Source: Pontibacter vulgaris (GTDB lineage Bacteria; Bacteroidota; Bacteroidia; Cytophagales; Hymenobacteraceae). From it: a DNA stretch of 64,000 nucleotides. Numbering within the stretch: the stretch's first letter is position 1; every line of letters starts with the position of its first letter. A program made the translations under genes and the position numbers. Below, piece after piece: positions 17,271 through 26,522 of this stretch. Below the pieces are notes generated by a model. The model made no database searches, was not told the DNA's origin, and worked only from the letters and a program-made list of their open reading frames with translations. Where the stretch lies: assembly GCF_022758145.1 (NCBI RefSeq), contig NZ_JAJVDH010000003.1, positions 682,001 through 746,000 of the forward strand, written 5' to 3'.

Positions 17271-17427
17271 AAGTTCAGTGTTAAGCTGGCAGATTAATGG
17301 GCAATCGCCAAATTCTATACTTGGTTTTAAGTCTTAATTGTTTTGATTTCAGCGTGTCAGGCACACTGCATACGCATCTGTTCAGATACAAAAGACCTTA
17401 TATAGGCCTCTTAAACTATAAATTACG

Positions 17428-17435
17428 TACTTTTG
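17428..17435 (+). promoter_or_regulatory. -7 box of the cyclophilin gene
   Basis: TACTTTTG fits TAnnTTTG and lies 37 bases before the ATG at 17473. No clear TTTG is found 20 bases upstream. Confidence 0.5.
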
Positions 17436-17472
17436 TTTATGATTATGTTTCACAGTAATTAGTATAAAAAGA

Positions 17473-17931
17473 ATGAAGACAGCAGAAATCCATACCGGCA
17501 AAGGCGTAATGAAAGTTGAGTTTTACGAAAAAGACGCTCCTAACACTGTTCAGAACTTTGTAGACCTTGCCAAAAAAGGCTATTACGACGGACTTACTTT
17601 TCACCGTGTTATTCCTGATTTCGTAATTCAGGGTGGTTGCCCTAACAGCCGCGAAGGCGCTAAAGGTGTACCAGGTACAGGTGGCCCGGGCTATAAAATT
17701 GATTGCGAACTGACTGGCGATAACCAGTTCCACGATCGTGGTGTGCTTTCTATGGCGCATGCTGGCCGCAACACAGGTGGCTCGCAGTTCTTTATCTGCC
17801 ACAGCCGCAAAAACACCGCACACTTAGACCGTAACCATACTTGCTTTGGCAAAGTGGTGGAAGGCCTGGATGTGATCGATCAGATCAAAGCCAACGATAA
17901 GATCGAGAAAATTGTAGTGAACGAGGAATAA
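17473..17931 (+). CDS. Cytoplasmic cyclophilin-type peptidyl-prolyl isomerase
   Basis: A 152-residue cyclophilin catalysing cis-trans isomerisation of prolyl bonds. No signal peptide is present, so it acts in the cytoplasm. The catalytic signature [13 protein letters not shown] is at about residues 44-56, and [19 protein letters not shown] carries the conserved active-site Gln and Phe. The family's usual tryptophan is not evident in the last third, as in many short bacterial forms. Length is typical for the PpiB type. It has its own promoter and a terminator at 17953. Confidence 0.95.
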   Translation: MKTAEIHTGKGVMKVEFYEKDAPNTVQNFVDLAKKGYYDGLTFHRVIPDFVIQGGCPNSREGAKGVPGTGGPGYKIDCELTGDNQFHDRGVLSMAHAGRNTGGSQFFICHSRKNTAHLDRNHTCFGKVVEGLDVIDQIKANDKIEKIVVNEE

Positions 17932-17952
17932 TCCTCCTGCATCATACTTCAG

Positions 17953-17978
17953 AAAGGCTGCCTGTTCGGGCAGCCTTT
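17953..17978 (+). terminator. Intrinsic terminator after the cyclophilin gene
   Basis: Arms AAAGGCTGCC (17953-17962) and GGCAGCCTTT (17969-17978), 6-base loop, followed by a T run (TTTATTTT). Confidence 0.9.
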
Positions 17979-18142
17979 TTTATTTTGAGCTGTAACTGGT
18001 AAACACCAGATTTGTAAACAATCATTCCCTGAAGTATAAATCAGCCGGATAAATTCGCCAACATCTTACTTTTTCGTTATCTTAAAACATAAATCGTAAA
18101 CAACTTACCACCCAACGTATAAAACCTGAGAGCTCCCCGGAC

Positions 18143-18877
18143 ATGAAACAAAAGGACATGCGCTTTTTACAGTTCTATCCGCTTGGAGACTCAGCTATTG
18201 TACTTCAGTTTGGCGCTATTATCAGCCCCGAAATTCACCATAAAGTCAGGGCATTTGCCAACTACCTGCAGAAGCACCCGTTCCCGGGCCTGGTTGAGTT
18301 TGTGCCTGCCTTTACAACGGTTACTGTTTACTATAATCCCTGGCTGGTAAGCGAAAAAGGCAACGTTGACCCTTACGAGAAAGTGCTGGGCATTATGAAG
18401 AGCATGCTCATCAAAACAAAAGAAAACACGGAAACCTATAAAGCTGATACCATAAAAATACCCGTGTGCTATGGCGGCAGTTTTGGACCCGATCTGGAGT
18501 TTGTAGCTGCCTACACCAAACTCACCCCCGAGAAAGTAATTTATTACCATAGCAAGGTTACTTACCTGGTTTACATGATTGGCTTTGCACCGGGTTTCCC
18601 ATACCTGGGAGGCATGAACAAAAAAATTGCCGCTCCCCGGAAAGAAACGCCAAGGTCCGTTATACCTGCAGGCTCCGTAGGCATTGCCGGCAACCAGACG
18701 GGTATTTATTCTATCGAAACGCCCGGTGGCTGGCAGCTTATTGGCCGCACACCTATCTCGGTTTTTAATCCGCAACAGGAAAACCCAAGTTTACTACGAG
18801 CCGGCGACACCATCCGGTTTATACCTATTACAGAGCAGGAATACAACCTCAGAAAGGAGCAGCAACATGCCTCTTGA
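18143..18877 (+). CDS. pxpB: 5-oxoprolinase subunit PxpB (KipI)
   Basis: A 244-residue subunit of the ATP-dependent 5-oxoprolinase PxpABC, which opens 5-oxoproline (pyroglutamate) to glutamate. The KipI/AHS1 family signature GFAPGFPYLGGM is at about residues 152-163, with RKETPRSVIPAGSVGIAGNQ just after. The in-frame ATG at 18161 would remove only six residues and is a possible alternative start. The last 11 bases overlap the pxpC start. First gene of a four-gene operon with pxpC, pxpA and a transporter. Confidence 0.94.
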   Translation: MKQKDMRFLQFYPLGDSAIVLQFGAIISPEIHHKVRAFANYLQKHPFPGLVEFVPAFTTVTVYYNPWLVSEKGNVDPYEKVLGIMKSMLIKTKENTETYKADTIKIPVCYGGSFGPDLEFVAAYTKLTPEKVIYYHSKVTYLVYMIGFAPGFPYLGGMNKKIAAPRKETPRSVIPAGSVGIAGNQTGIYSIETPGGWQLIGRTPISVFNPQQENPSLLRAGDTIRFIPITEQEYNLRKEQQHAS

Positions 18878-19871
18878 GATCCTGAAACCCGGCCTGCTTT
18901 CTACCATTCAGGACTTGGGCCGCTACGGTTATCAGAAAGATGGCATTATCGTTAGCGGCGCCATGGATGTCGTGGCGCACCGGATAGCCAATATACTTGT
19001 GGGTAGCCCTGAAGATGCAGCAACTATAGAAGCAACCCTTATCGGGCCAACCCTACGCTTTACTACCCCTGCGCTCATCGCCATTACAGGCGGTAATCTA
19101 TCGCCGGAAATAAACGGGGAAGCGATGGGTATGTGGCGGCCCGTGTATGCAGCAGCAGGAAGTATACTCTCGTTTCAAAAGCCTGTTACAGGTTGCCGTA
19201 CTTACGTGGCCGTTGCAGGAGGCTTCGCAATACCTGAAGTGCTCAAAAGCCAGTCTACTTACCTTAGGGCCGGGCTTGGTGGGTACCAGGGCAGGGCGCT
19301 GCAAACCGGCGACCTTATACCTCTAAATGAACCTGCAGATACTATACCCGAAGAGCTTAAACTACAGCAAAATCATACTTCATTTACCCAAACTACCTGG
19401 GCACTGGCTCCGCAGCTTTATTACACTTCCGAAGAGCAGCCAACTATACGTGCAGTGCACGGGCCAGAGTATGATCTGTTCTCGGAAACAAGTAAAACGG
19501 ATATCTGGGAAAAGGAATTCCAGGTAACGATGCAGTCAGATAGAATGGGTTACCGTTTGAGCGGCGCGACTTTAGCCTTGTCAGAGCCTGCAGAGCTTAT
19601 TTCGAGTGCTGTAACTTTTGGTACCATACAGGTTCCCGCCGAGGGCAACCCGATTATATTGATGGCAGACCACCAGACCACCGGAGGTTATCCGCGCATT
19701 GCGCAGGTTATAACAGCCGACCTCCCGAAACTGGCACAGGTACAACCGGGCAAAATAATACGCTTTCAGGAAGTAACCCTGGAGCAGGCACAACAGCTGT
19801 ATATTCAGCAGGAACTCAACATCCAGAAAATTAAATGGGCAGTACACAACAAAACGCACCACACCAGCTAA
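18867..19871 (+). CDS. pxpC: 5-oxoprolinase subunit PxpC (KipA)
   Basis: A 334-residue AHS2/KipA-family protein, partner of PxpB in the 5-oxoprolinase. The family start [19 protein letters not shown] is at about residues 15-33 and the later [15 protein letters not shown] segment is also present. The frame is open further upstream inside pxpB, but ATG 18867 gives the usual family N-terminus and is preceded by AAAGGAGC, an SD-like sequence 7-9 bases away that is rare in this genome. The 3' end overlaps pxpA by 37 bases. Confidence 0.94.
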   Translation: MPLEILKPGLLSTIQDLGRYGYQKDGIIVSGAMDVVAHRIANILVGSPEDAATIEATLIGPTLRFTTPALIAITGGNLSPEINGEAMGMWRPVYAAAGSILSFQKPVTGCRTYVAVAGGFAIPEVLKSQSTYLRAGLGGYQGRALQTGDLIPLNEPADTIPEELKLQQNHTSFTQTTWALAPQLYYTSEEQPTIRAVHGPEYDLFSETSKTDIWEKEFQVTMQSDRMGYRLSGATLALSEPAELISSAVTFGTIQVPAEGNPIILMADHQTTGGYPRIAQVITADLPKLAQVQPGKIIRFQEVTLEQAQQLYIQQELNIQKIKWAVHNKTHHTS

Positions 19872-20641
19872 GCAATAGCTTTTCAGTAGACCTTAACTGC
19901 GATATGGGCGAAAGCTTTGGTGCTTATACTATCGGTAACGACGAAGCTATTTTACCTTTTGTAACTTCGGCTAACATTGCCTGCGGTTTCCATGGCGGCG
20001 ATCCTGCTGTCATGAAAAAAACAGTACTGCTTGCGCTGCAACACAAAGTAGCCATTGGCGCCCACCCAGGCCTGCCCGACCTGGCTGGTTTTGGCCGCCG
20101 CGAAATGGCAATTACGCCGGAAGAAGCATATGATATGGTGGTGTACCAGGTTGGTGCTTTACTGGCTTTTGTGAAGGCCGAAGGTGGCAAGCTGCATCAT
20201 GTTAAACCTCATGGAGCACTTTATAACATGGCTGCTGTTAATAATGCCCTGGCCGAAGCCATTGCGGAAGCTGTTTATAAAGTATACCCCGAAGCTGTTT
20301 TGTATGGCCTGGCCGGAAGTGAACTGATTAACGCAGGACATAAAATCGGTTTAGCCACAGCCAATGAAGTCTTTGCAGACCGAACTTATCAGCAGAACGG
20401 CACTCTTACCTCCAGGCGTTTACCCGATGCACTTATTACAGATCATGATAAGGCAGTACAACAGGTAATACGCATGGTAAAAGAAGGGAAAGTACTTTCG
20501 CAGCAAGGCGTTGATATTGCCATAAAAGCAGATACGGTATGCATACACGGCGACGGGCCTCACGCACTTTCTTTTGCCACTCGCATAAGGGAAGCGCTAT
20601 TGAATGAAGGTATAACCCTGGAGGCTACAACGGGCAAATGA
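19835..20641 (+). CDS. pxpA: 5-oxoprolinase subunit PxpA (LamB/YcsF family)
   Basis: A 268-residue LamB/YcsF-family protein, the third component of PxpABC. The family N-terminal signature [12 protein letters not shown] is at about residues 18-29, then [12 protein letters not shown] (about 46-57), GAHPGLPDL, and KPHGALYN (about 124-131) with the conserved histidines. The first 15 residues are an extension overlapping pxpC and may not be conserved, but no later ATG precedes the signature. Its stop overlaps the start of the transporter gene by 4 bases. Confidence 0.95.
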   Translation: MGSTQQNAPHQLSNSFSVDLNCDMGESFGAYTIGNDEAILPFVTSANIACGFHGGDPAVMKKTVLLALQHKVAIGAHPGLPDLAGFGRREMAITPEEAYDMVVYQVGALLAFVKAEGGKLHHVKPHGALYNMAAVNNALAEAIAEAVYKVYPEAVLYGLAGSELINAGHKIGLATANEVFADRTYQQNGTLTSRRLPDALITDHDKAVQQVIRMVKEGKVLSQQGVDIAIKADTVCIHGDGPHALSFATRIREALLNEGITLEATTGK

Positions 20642-21828
20642 AGCAGAAGAAAAACTGGAGCGTGCTATTAGGCGCTGCTTTCCTGATGGCTACCTCAGCT
20701 GTTGGCCCCGGCTTCCTGACCCAAACTACAGTATTTACACAATCGTTGCTGGCTAGTTTCGGCTTTGTTATACTTACCTCCATTATTATAGATATTGGCG
20801 TGCAGCTGAATGTGTGGCGCGTAATTGCGGTGTCGGAGAAGCGGGCGCAGGATATTGCCAATGCTGTTTTACCGGGGCTTGGTTTATTTATAGCTATACT
20901 TATTGTGCTGGGCGGGCTGGCTTTTAATATTGGCAACGTGGGCGGAGCCGGGCTTGGTTTTAATGTGCTGTTTGGCATATCTGCCGAGGCAGGCGCTATA
21001 CTTGCAGCTGCCATGTCTGTAGGGGTGTTCCTGGTAAAAGAGGCCGGTAAAGCTATGGATAGATTTGCCCAGGTTATGGGCCTGCTCATGATCCTGCTTA
21101 TTGTGTATGTGGCGGTTACTTCAAATCCTCCTGTTGGCGAAGCGGTAGTAAAAACTTTTGCTCCTGATAAAATAGATTTTATTGCCATTATTACCCTGGT
21201 TGGCGGTACAGTAGGCGGCTATATTACTTTTGCCGGTGGCCACCGTTTGCTCGATGCAGGTATAAAAGGCCGCGATGCGTTGCCGGAAGTAACTACAAGT
21301 GCCGTGTCGGGTATTACTATTGCATCTGTTATTCGCGTTTTCCTCTTCCTGGCTGCGTTGGGCGTTATCAGCAAAGGGCTTGCAATAGATCCGGCTAACC
21401 CGCCTGCTTCTGTTTTTCAGCAGGCTGTTGGTGCGGTTGGGTATAAACTCTTTGGCATTGTGATGCTGTCTGCTGCTATTACGTCGGTTATCGGGTCGGC
21501 TTATACTTCGGTATCCTTCATAAAATCATTTAACAGAAGTATAGCTCGTTATGAAAACTGGGTGATCATCGCTTTTATCACGCTTTCAACCATCATATTT
21601 GTTACCATTGGCAAACCCGTGAAGCTGCTTGTGCTGGCCGGTGCATTAAACGGCCTTATATTGCCTGTTACGCTCGGCACTATACTTATAGCTGCCCATA
21701 AAAAGAAAATCATCGGAAATTATAAACACCCGCTGTGGCTAACGATCTTTGGGTTTATAGTTGTGCTGGTAATGGCCTGGCTGGGCGGTTATACTTTAAT
21801 AAACCAGTTGCCTACTTTGTTTGAGTAA
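20638..21828 (+). CDS. NRAMP-family transporter of the 5-oxoproline operon
   Basis: A 396-residue integral membrane protein with about eleven hydrophobic segments, related to the NRAMP family ([14 protein letters not shown] at the start of the first span) and to B. subtilis YcsG, which also lies next to pxp genes. The canonical metal-binding DPGN of span 1 reads GPGFLTQ here, so ordinary Mn/Fe transport is doubtful. Translationally coupled to pxpA by a 4-base overlap, it probably imports 5-oxoproline or a related compound; this is inference from context. AAGTATA words are frequent in its codons. Confidence 0.85.
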   Translation: MKQKKNWSVLLGAAFLMATSAVGPGFLTQTTVFTQSLLASFGFVILTSIIIDIGVQLNVWRVIAVSEKRAQDIANAVLPGLGLFIAILIVLGGLAFNIGNVGGAGLGFNVLFGISAEAGAILAAAMSVGVFLVKEAGKAMDRFAQVMGLLMILLIVYVAVTSNPPVGEAVVKTFAPDKIDFIAIITLVGGTVGGYITFAGGHRLLDAGIKGRDALPEVTTSAVSGITIASVIRVFLFLAALGVISKGLAIDPANPPASVFQQAVGAVGYKLFGIVMLSAAITSVIGSAYTSVSFIKSFNRSIARYENWVIIAFITLSTIIFVTIGKPVKLLVLAGALNGLILPVTLGTILIAAHKKKIIGNYKHPLWLTIFGFIVVLVMAWLGGYTLINQLPTLFE

Positions 21829-21835
21829 GTATAAA

Positions 21836-22564
21836 CTACAGTGCCAGCAAAAGTATGGCGTATAATCCTGCACCCACCACAAAGGCCCAATAGCGGCTTT
21901 CGCGGTCTTCTGGTAATTCTTCTTTTAGCACGTTCAGTATAATGCCGCCTCCTACAAAAGCCATCACAAGTACAATAAGCGTTTCGCTGAGCTCCACTAC
22001 AAAACCGGTACCCCAGCCCAGCAGCAATGCTATTACCAGTATCCAACGGCCTACTTTTAAGTAGCTTTTGTGGTGGTGCTCCTGCAGGCCGAAATCGTTA
22101 ACTATAAAGTGCAGCGCCATGGCCACAGAGAAAAGCAACATGCCCTGCAACTCGCCCTCTTCGCGCTGAAAAAGTATATACCCGATTAAGGCATTGTAAA
22201 TAGCAAACGACCCGATATGTACCCAGAAAATGCCGCTATGCGTTACCATTTGCTCCTCGTTTTTCTGTCGCCTGCGCTCCGTTACAACTGCCCGCTCTAA
22301 ACCATAAAATATAGCCAGGCCTAACAATGCCATCAGGTATACATGGTGCTTCAGAAAATCTTCTGCCCAGTTTGTTTTCTCTACATGCGCCTGCCCTGCG
22401 CCCAGCTCCGGAAACAAATGCAGAAACACATACGCCACCGAAACGCCACCAGCCGCCGACAGCCAGATGCTACGTGGCACGCCACCTAAAAAGCGAAGCC
22501 TGCTTCCTAAAAGATGTATAACTCCAAGCGCCAGTATTGGCCACACAGATATATGTTGCTCCAT
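21836..22564 (-). CDS. ZIP-like integral membrane protein
   Basis: A 242-residue protein with about eight hydrophobic segments and polar motifs placed as in ZIP metal transporters: HLFPELG in an early span, HFIVNDFGLQEHHHK in the central region, and GGIILNVLKEELPED near the end. The histidines in HFIVND and the HHH loop would fit divalent metal binding. The match to the ZIP consensus (HEIPEG-type motif) is partial, so a transporter role is suggested only. It converges with the pxp operon; the 7-base gap contains AGTATAAA. Confidence 0.6.
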   Translation of the reverse strand: MEQHISVWPILALGVIHLLGSRLRFLGGVPRSIWLSAAGGVSVAYVFLHLFPELGAGQAHVEKTNWAEDFLKHHVYLMALLGLAIFYGLERAVVTERRRQKNEEQMVTHSGIFWVHIGSFAIYNALIGYILFQREEGELQGMLLFSVAMALHFIVNDFGLQEHHHKSYLKVGRWILVIALLLGWGTGFVVELSETLIVLVMAFVGGGIILNVLKEELPEDRESRYWAFVVGAGLYAILLLAL

Positions 22565-22743
22565 AAGTATAGGCTACCGAAATATAGCAACTTGAGTTAT
22601 CCGGCAGGTATAATTTTGTGAGTTTATACTTTGAAGTAGCAACTATACTTATTTCTGAACAAATGGTTTATTGCAGATTTTGACAGATAAGCGTATGTTT
22701 ATGTGTGCTATACAATAGTTGGGCAGAATTTGAATTAAGGAAA

Positions 22744-23130
22744 ATGGTAAAGTCCCAATTCATAAAGGATATTCTCACTTTGCTTCTTGATGGCGATAAA
22801 GAAGGAGTTGAAGCAAAGAAACAAATTGACTTTTTAACAGAAAGTAAAATCGATTATACAGGTGTTGGAGTGTTTATTTCATTTAAATATGAGAAAGGAA
22901 TTGAAAAATTTAAAGCAACAAAAAGCGATTTAATTCTAAACGGAGTGACAATCAAATCACCTATCTTGAAAAGAGGTGCTGATACAACTTTATTCTTTAA
23001 GGACGGGCTTATTGACAACCTAGAAATATGGTCATTTGATGGAGAATATCCTCAAAAGGAATTGAATGAATACGAACTAAAACAGGAATGGGAAGGCTCC
23101 CCAAGACGAGATATCAAAAAGAAAAACTAA
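22744..23130 (+). CDS. Hypothetical protein in an AT-rich cassette-like island
   Basis: A 128-residue soluble protein; the ATG at 22744 is preferred over an upstream in-frame GTG at 22705. I do not recognise the family. The sequence is rich in Lys, Ile, Asp and Glu, with a central beta-rich region (GVGVFISFKYEKG, GVTIKSPILKRG) and a Trp-containing C-terminus. The gene is clearly more AT-rich than its neighbours and holds no AAGTATA copy. It starts 20 bases after GTTGGGC (22718-22724), which fits the GTTRRRY right-end consensus of integron attC sites, and it is followed by a hairpin element (23141-23191). Signs of transfer are fair; function unknown. Confidence 0.65.
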   Translation: MVKSQFIKDILTLLLDGDKEGVEAKKQIDFLTESKIDYTGVGVFISFKYEKGIEKFKATKSDLILNGVTIKSPILKRGADTTLFFKDGLIDNLEIWSFDGEYPQKELNEYELKQEWEGSPRRDIKKKN

Positions 23131-23140
23131 AAAAACCTTT

Positions 23141-23191
23141 GCACAACAAAAGTTATAGTGCATAAACGCACCATAGCCTAACCGTTATAGG
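23141..23191 (+). repeat. attC-like hairpin element between two AT-rich genes
   Basis: The sequence runs GCACAAC, then GTTATAGTGC (23152-23161), a 6-base loop, then GCAC with CATAGCCTAAC (23168-23182), then CGTTATAGG. The two arms pair with a 2-base and a 3-base bulge, and GCCTAAC is a good match to the RYYYAAC half of an attC site. The right half GTTATAG fits GTTRRRY only partly. Bulged hairpins of this size between short hypothetical genes resemble gene-cassette recombination sites. No integron integrase lies in the window. Confidence 0.45.
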
Positions 23192-23203
23192 TAAACTAAA
23201 AGT

Positions 23204-23734
23204 ATGAAAACAATATTATTGACAGGTCTTTTATGTTTTGCCTTTGGAATAGTAAGTCAAACTCTAATAATTGGCAATTTCATATATTTTGTTCCCGTTC
23301 TCTTCTCGTTAGGTGTAAGCATTGGCAATTACAATAAATTTAGAATTAACAGATTAAAAGGGTTGATTCTAAACGCTATTTTTTCCTTGGCTATATTTTT
23401 TCTCGCGATTCTCTTCGGGTTAGGAATCTCATATGTGATAGGCTTCGTCGCAATTCTTGTTTCAGGTGTCGTAGCAGCTTTAGGGCTATTCTTACTGAAC
23501 AGCCTGATATTTAAAGTTGAAAGAAAAGGATTGGGGCTAATAGTTATACTTGCTTCTAGCATAATATTTTTGCTGATGTTACAAGGAATAAGAATGCTTT
23601 ATAAAAACGAAAGTTATCTTCTAAATGAAGCTCAGCTATATGTGTTAATTTGGATGACGCTTATAGGTATAGGGTTCGGAATAGCATTGAATTTGAAAGA
23701 AGTAAGCCATCCCACAAAAAAACCCATAAGTTAG
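23204..23734 (+). CDS. Hypothetical multi-pass membrane protein in AT-rich island
   Basis: A 176-residue protein with about five hydrophobic segments (roughly residues 5-22, 25-40, 55-78, 80-102, 110-128 and a last one near 148-165) and a short hydrophilic tail. I do not recognise a family. Base composition is AT-rich like the preceding gene and unlike the flanks; one TATACTT copy is present (23545-23551). It starts 13 bases after the attC-like hairpin, so it may be the second cassette of the pair. The following sequence to 23796 contains GTTAGCTACGTTACC, only a poor match to an attC end. Confidence 0.65.
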   Translation: MKTILLTGLLCFAFGIVSQTLIIGNFIYFVPVLFSLGVSIGNYNKFRINRLKGLILNAIFSLAIFFLAILFGLGISYVIGFVAILVSGVVAALGLFLLNSLIFKVERKGLGLIVILASSIIFLLMLQGIRMLYKNESYLLNEAQLYVLIWMTLIGIGFGIALNLKEVSHPTKKPIS

Positions 23735-23796
23735 CTACGTTACCTTTAGAACTGTTACCCACAACTTACCTCAGCAGAACTTCAGTAAACCAACCA

Positions 23797-24321
23797 ATGA
23801 CCACCCAAGCATACACAATCAGAAATGCTAATCCTACCGAGCATGAGGAAATAGGCAAGTTAATGGTGCGGGTTTACTCACAGCTGGATGGTTTTCCGAA
23901 GGAGACTGAGCAGCCGGCTTATTATTCTATGCTGGCTAATGTTGGTGATTTTACACAAAAGCCCGGTACAGAAATTTTAGTCGCTGTTTCGCCTGCAGGC
24001 AACATAGCGGGAGCAGTTGTTTTCTTCAGCGATATGCAATACTATGGCTCTGGCGGAACAGCCACGCAGGAAAAGAATGCCGCTGGCTTCAGGTTACTGG
24101 CTGTTGATCCTGCTGCCAGAGGCTTAGGTATAGGCAAACTGTTAACAAATGCCTGCATACAGAAAGCAAAAGAAAAAGAACTTTCTCAGGTCATAATCCA
24201 TACCACAAAGGCCATGCAGCAAGCCTGGAAAATGTATGAGAGCCTTGGCTTTAAAAGGTTTGAGGAGCTGGACTTTATGCAAGGCGAGCTTCCGGTTTTC
24301 GGATTCAGATTATACCTTTAA
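23797..24321 (+). CDS. GNAT-family N-acetyltransferase
   Basis: A 174-residue GNAT protein starting at ATG 23797 (MTTQAYTIRNANPTEHEEIG). The acetyl-CoA loop is DPAARGLGIGKLL (about residues 108-120) and the B-motif helix is AMQQAWKMYESLGFKRF. The frame is open upstream into the membrane protein gene, but that part shows no GNAT sequence. Base composition returns to the local average here, so the AT-rich island ends before it. Acceptor unknown. It is followed 17 bases later by a second, unrelated GNAT gene. Confidence 0.85.
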   Translation: MTTQAYTIRNANPTEHEEIGKLMVRVYSQLDGFPKETEQPAYYSMLANVGDFTQKPGTEILVAVSPAGNIAGAVVFFSDMQYYGSGGTATQEKNAAGFRLLAVDPAARGLGIGKLLTNACIQKAKEKELSQVIIHTTKAMQQAWKMYESLGFKRFEELDFMQGELPVFGFRLYL

Positions 24322-24338
24322 CCTGAAGTATAAACACC

Positions 24339-24791
24339 ATGATACAGCTGATCAGAACTGATTCTGAAAACCCGGACTTCCGGCACCTTGTCGTTTTCCT
24401 TGACCAGGAACTTAAAGTTAGAGACGGAGAAGAGCACGCCTTTTATGATCAGTTCAACAAAATTGATAAGATCCGGAACGTGGTGGTAGCTTACCAGAAT
24501 AACGAACCTGTAGGCTGCGGCGCTTTCAAAGAATATGAGAAAGGGGTTGCTGAGATTAAAAGGATGTTTGTTTATACTTCGGTACGCGGCCAGGGAATTG
24601 CAAAAAGCATTTTAACAGAATTGGAGCATTGGGCTAAAGAACTGGGTTATGAAAAGTGCCTGCTGGAAACCGGTAAAAAGCAACCCGAAGCTATAGCCCT
24701 GTACCAGAAATCAGGTTATACTTTAATACCTAACTACGGGCAATATGCCGGTGTAGAAAACAGCGTTTGCATGCAGAAATATCTGCTCTGA
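24339..24791 (+). CDS. GNAT-family N-acetyltransferase
   Basis: A 150-residue GNAT protein. The acetyl-CoA-binding motif is YTSVRGQGIAKSIL (about residues 81-94), with CLLETGKKQPEAIALYQKSGY (about 110-130) as the C-terminal motif, a pattern often seen in MarR-linked or YsnE-type acetyltransferases. It shares little sequence with the preceding GNAT beyond the fold, so the pair is not a recent duplication. It ends in a terminator made partly of AAGTATAA words. Confidence 0.87.
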   Translation: MIQLIRTDSENPDFRHLVVFLDQELKVRDGEEHAFYDQFNKIDKIRNVVVAYQNNEPVGCGAFKEYEKGVAEIKRMFVYTSVRGQGIAKSILTELEHWAKELGYEKCLLETGKKQPEAIALYQKSGYTLIPNYGQYAGVENSVCMQKYLL

Positions 24792-24799
24792 CTGCTTAT

Positions 24800-24841
24800 A
24801 AAGTATAAAGGCAGAAACATGGGTTTCTGCCTTTATACTTT
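24800..24841. terminator. Bidirectional terminator with AAGTATAAA in the stem
   Basis: A perfect 19-bp stem: left arm 24800-24818 begins AAAGTATAAAGGC, right arm 24823-24841 ends GCCTTTATACTTT, loop ATGG. It lies between the convergent GNAT and MoxR-type genes. Confidence 0.85.
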
Positions 24842-24861
24842 CAGGTTACTTATACTTTCTG

Positions 24862-26382
24862 TTAATAATCTTCGTCTTCTTCCTCGCCAAAGTTTGGCAT
24901 GGTAAACATACCGCTAAGTATGTCTTTAAACTGAAGCCCGGTGCTGAGGCGGTTTTTACTAATTTGGCTGTGCTCGGCAAGGCCATGCAGGGCAAACTCC
25001 ATCAGGAAAAGCTTTTCTTTTGCGTCAACTTTTGGCTGGTGTTTCTCTACCAGATCCTCCAGTCCGGGTATGTTCTGCAATGCTTTTTTATACTTGGCAG
25101 CATCGGCATCATTCAGAATATCAACTGTATTGCCATCTCCAAACCAATCGGTTATACTTTTATAGGGGTTAGCAACGGCCTTGTTTTTCTTGGCCTTGTC
25201 AGGGTCAGGGAAGTATTTCAGGAATTGCGTCCGAATGGCCTTGCCCATCAGTACCTGCGCCACATGGCCGGCCCCCTCCTGCTCGCCCTCGTACACCAGC
25301 TCTACCTTACCAGTTACAGAAGGTATGGTGTTCAGGAAATCAGATACCCGGATATAAGTCGATTTTTCGCCATTCAGCAAAGCGCGGCGCTCGGCAGCAC
25401 TCAGTAAATTTTCGAAAGCAGAAATAGTTAAACGTGCCGAAACACCGCTTTTAGGATCTACATACTCACTTTCACGGGCTTCAAAAGCAACCTGTTCAAT
25501 CAGGTCGCTGATGATCTCGTTTGTTTGTACAATCTTGCTCTGCTCCTCTTTTACATGCGCTTCCTGCAAAGTAATTTTCTTACCGGTTTCAATAGTTTTT
25601 GGATAGTGCGTGATGATCTGGGAATCAATACGGTCTTTAAGCGGCGTTACAATAGAGCCACGGTTGGTATAATCTTCGGGGTTGGCCGTGAACACAAACT
25701 GGATATCCAAAGGCAAACGTACTTTAAAGCCACGTATCTGTATATCGCCTTCCTGCAGAATATTGAACAGTGCTACCTGTATGCGCGCCTGCAGATCGGG
25801 CAGCTCGTTTATCACAAAAATGCCACGGTGCGAGCGCGGAATCAAGCCAAAATGGATAACGCGTTCATCAGAGTATGGCAACTTCATGGTGGCAGCCTTT
25901 ATCGGGTCGGCATCGCCAATAAGGTCAGCAACGGATACATCGGGTGTAGCCAGCTTTTCGGTGTAGCGATCTGAGCGGTGCAGCCAGCTGATGGGTGTAT
26001 CGTCGCCATGCTCGTGCACCAGGTCTTTGGCGTAGCGCGAGAGTGGTTGCAGCGGGTCGTCGTTCAGTTCTGAGCCCTGCACTACCGGTATATACTCGTC
26101 CAGCAAGTCTATCATCTGGCGGGCAATACGTGTTTTGGCCTGCCCGCGCAAACCCAGCAGGTTAATGTGGTGCATCGAAAGTATAGCCCGTTGCATATCC
26201 GGAATTACCGTTTCTTCATAGCCCCAAATGCCCGGAAAAACCTCCTCCTTGTTCTGCAGTTTTTTGATCAGGTTATGTCTCAATTCCTGCTTTACCGTCT
26301 GCGGCTCGTAACCGGCCGCTTTAAGTTGGCCCAGTGTCTTTATCTTCAGTAAATTCTCTGCTGGAATGTCTTTATATTGCAT
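24862..26382 (-). CDS. MoxR/magnesium-chelatase-like AAA+ ATPase
   Basis: A 506-residue AAA+ protein of the MoxR/ChlI-like helix-2-insert group. Walker A is GLRGQAKT (residues 77-84). The Walker B position reads GIFVINELPD (about 187-196), with Asn before the catalytic Glu193 where most members have Asp. The sensor-1 region is VFTANPEDYTNRG, and an arginine-rich region follows. The C-terminal 150 residues are a lid plus an extension ending in an acidic EEEDEDY tail. Such ATPases work with VWA-domain proteins to remodel or insert metal into target complexes; the VWA partner (26844-27944) lies upstream on the same strand. Target unknown. Confidence 0.82.
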   Translation of the reverse strand: MQYKDIPAENLLKIKTLGQLKAAGYEPQTVKQELRHNLIKKLQNKEEVFPGIWGYEETVIPDMQRAILSMHHINLLGLRGQAKTRIARQMIDLLDEYIPVVQGSELNDDPLQPLSRYAKDLVHEHGDDTPISWLHRSDRYTEKLATPDVSVADLIGDADPIKAATMKLPYSDERVIHFGLIPRSHRGIFVINELPDLQARIQVALFNILQEGDIQIRGFKVRLPLDIQFVFTANPEDYTNRGSIVTPLKDRIDSQIITHYPKTIETGKKITLQEAHVKEEQSKIVQTNEIISDLIEQVAFEARESEYVDPKSGVSARLTISAFENLLSAAERRALLNGEKSTYIRVSDFLNTIPSVTGKVELVYEGEQEGAGHVAQVLMGKAIRTQFLKYFPDPDKAKKNKAVANPYKSITDWFGDGNTVDILNDADAAKYKKALQNIPGLEDLVEKHQPKVDAKEKLFLMEFALHGLAEHSQISKNRLSTGLQFKDILSGMFTMPNFGEEEDEDY

Positions 26383-26387
26383 GTTTT

Positions 26388-26412
26388 CAGTTATCAGTGA
26401 ACAGTTATCAGT
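26388..26412. repeat. Short tandem repeat CAGTTATCAGT
   Basis: Two exact copies of CAGTTATCAGT (26388-26398 and 26402-26412), 14 bases apart, directly upstream of the MoxR-type gene start. Similar AGTTATCAGT strings occur as small dispersed repeats in many Bacteroidota genomes; no function is known to me. Confidence 0.6.
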
Positions 26413-26522
26413 AACCTTTTCATAGGGCTACCAAGCAACGATTGCATTTATACCTATCGTTTGCTGTTTAATTTTTCTCCTAGTTAAATCATATGGAGCA
26501 TTTTAATCTTATATTTATCCAT

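Noticed and set aside
18867..18877. SD sequence before pxpC as a lineage signal
   Set aside because: AAAGGAGC falls within coding sequence of pxpB and could be accidental; one case is not enough to claim SD use.
25525..25974. Plus-strand frame opposite the MoxR-type ATPase
   Set aside because: It is antisense to a conserved AAA+ domain and shows no homology pattern of its own.
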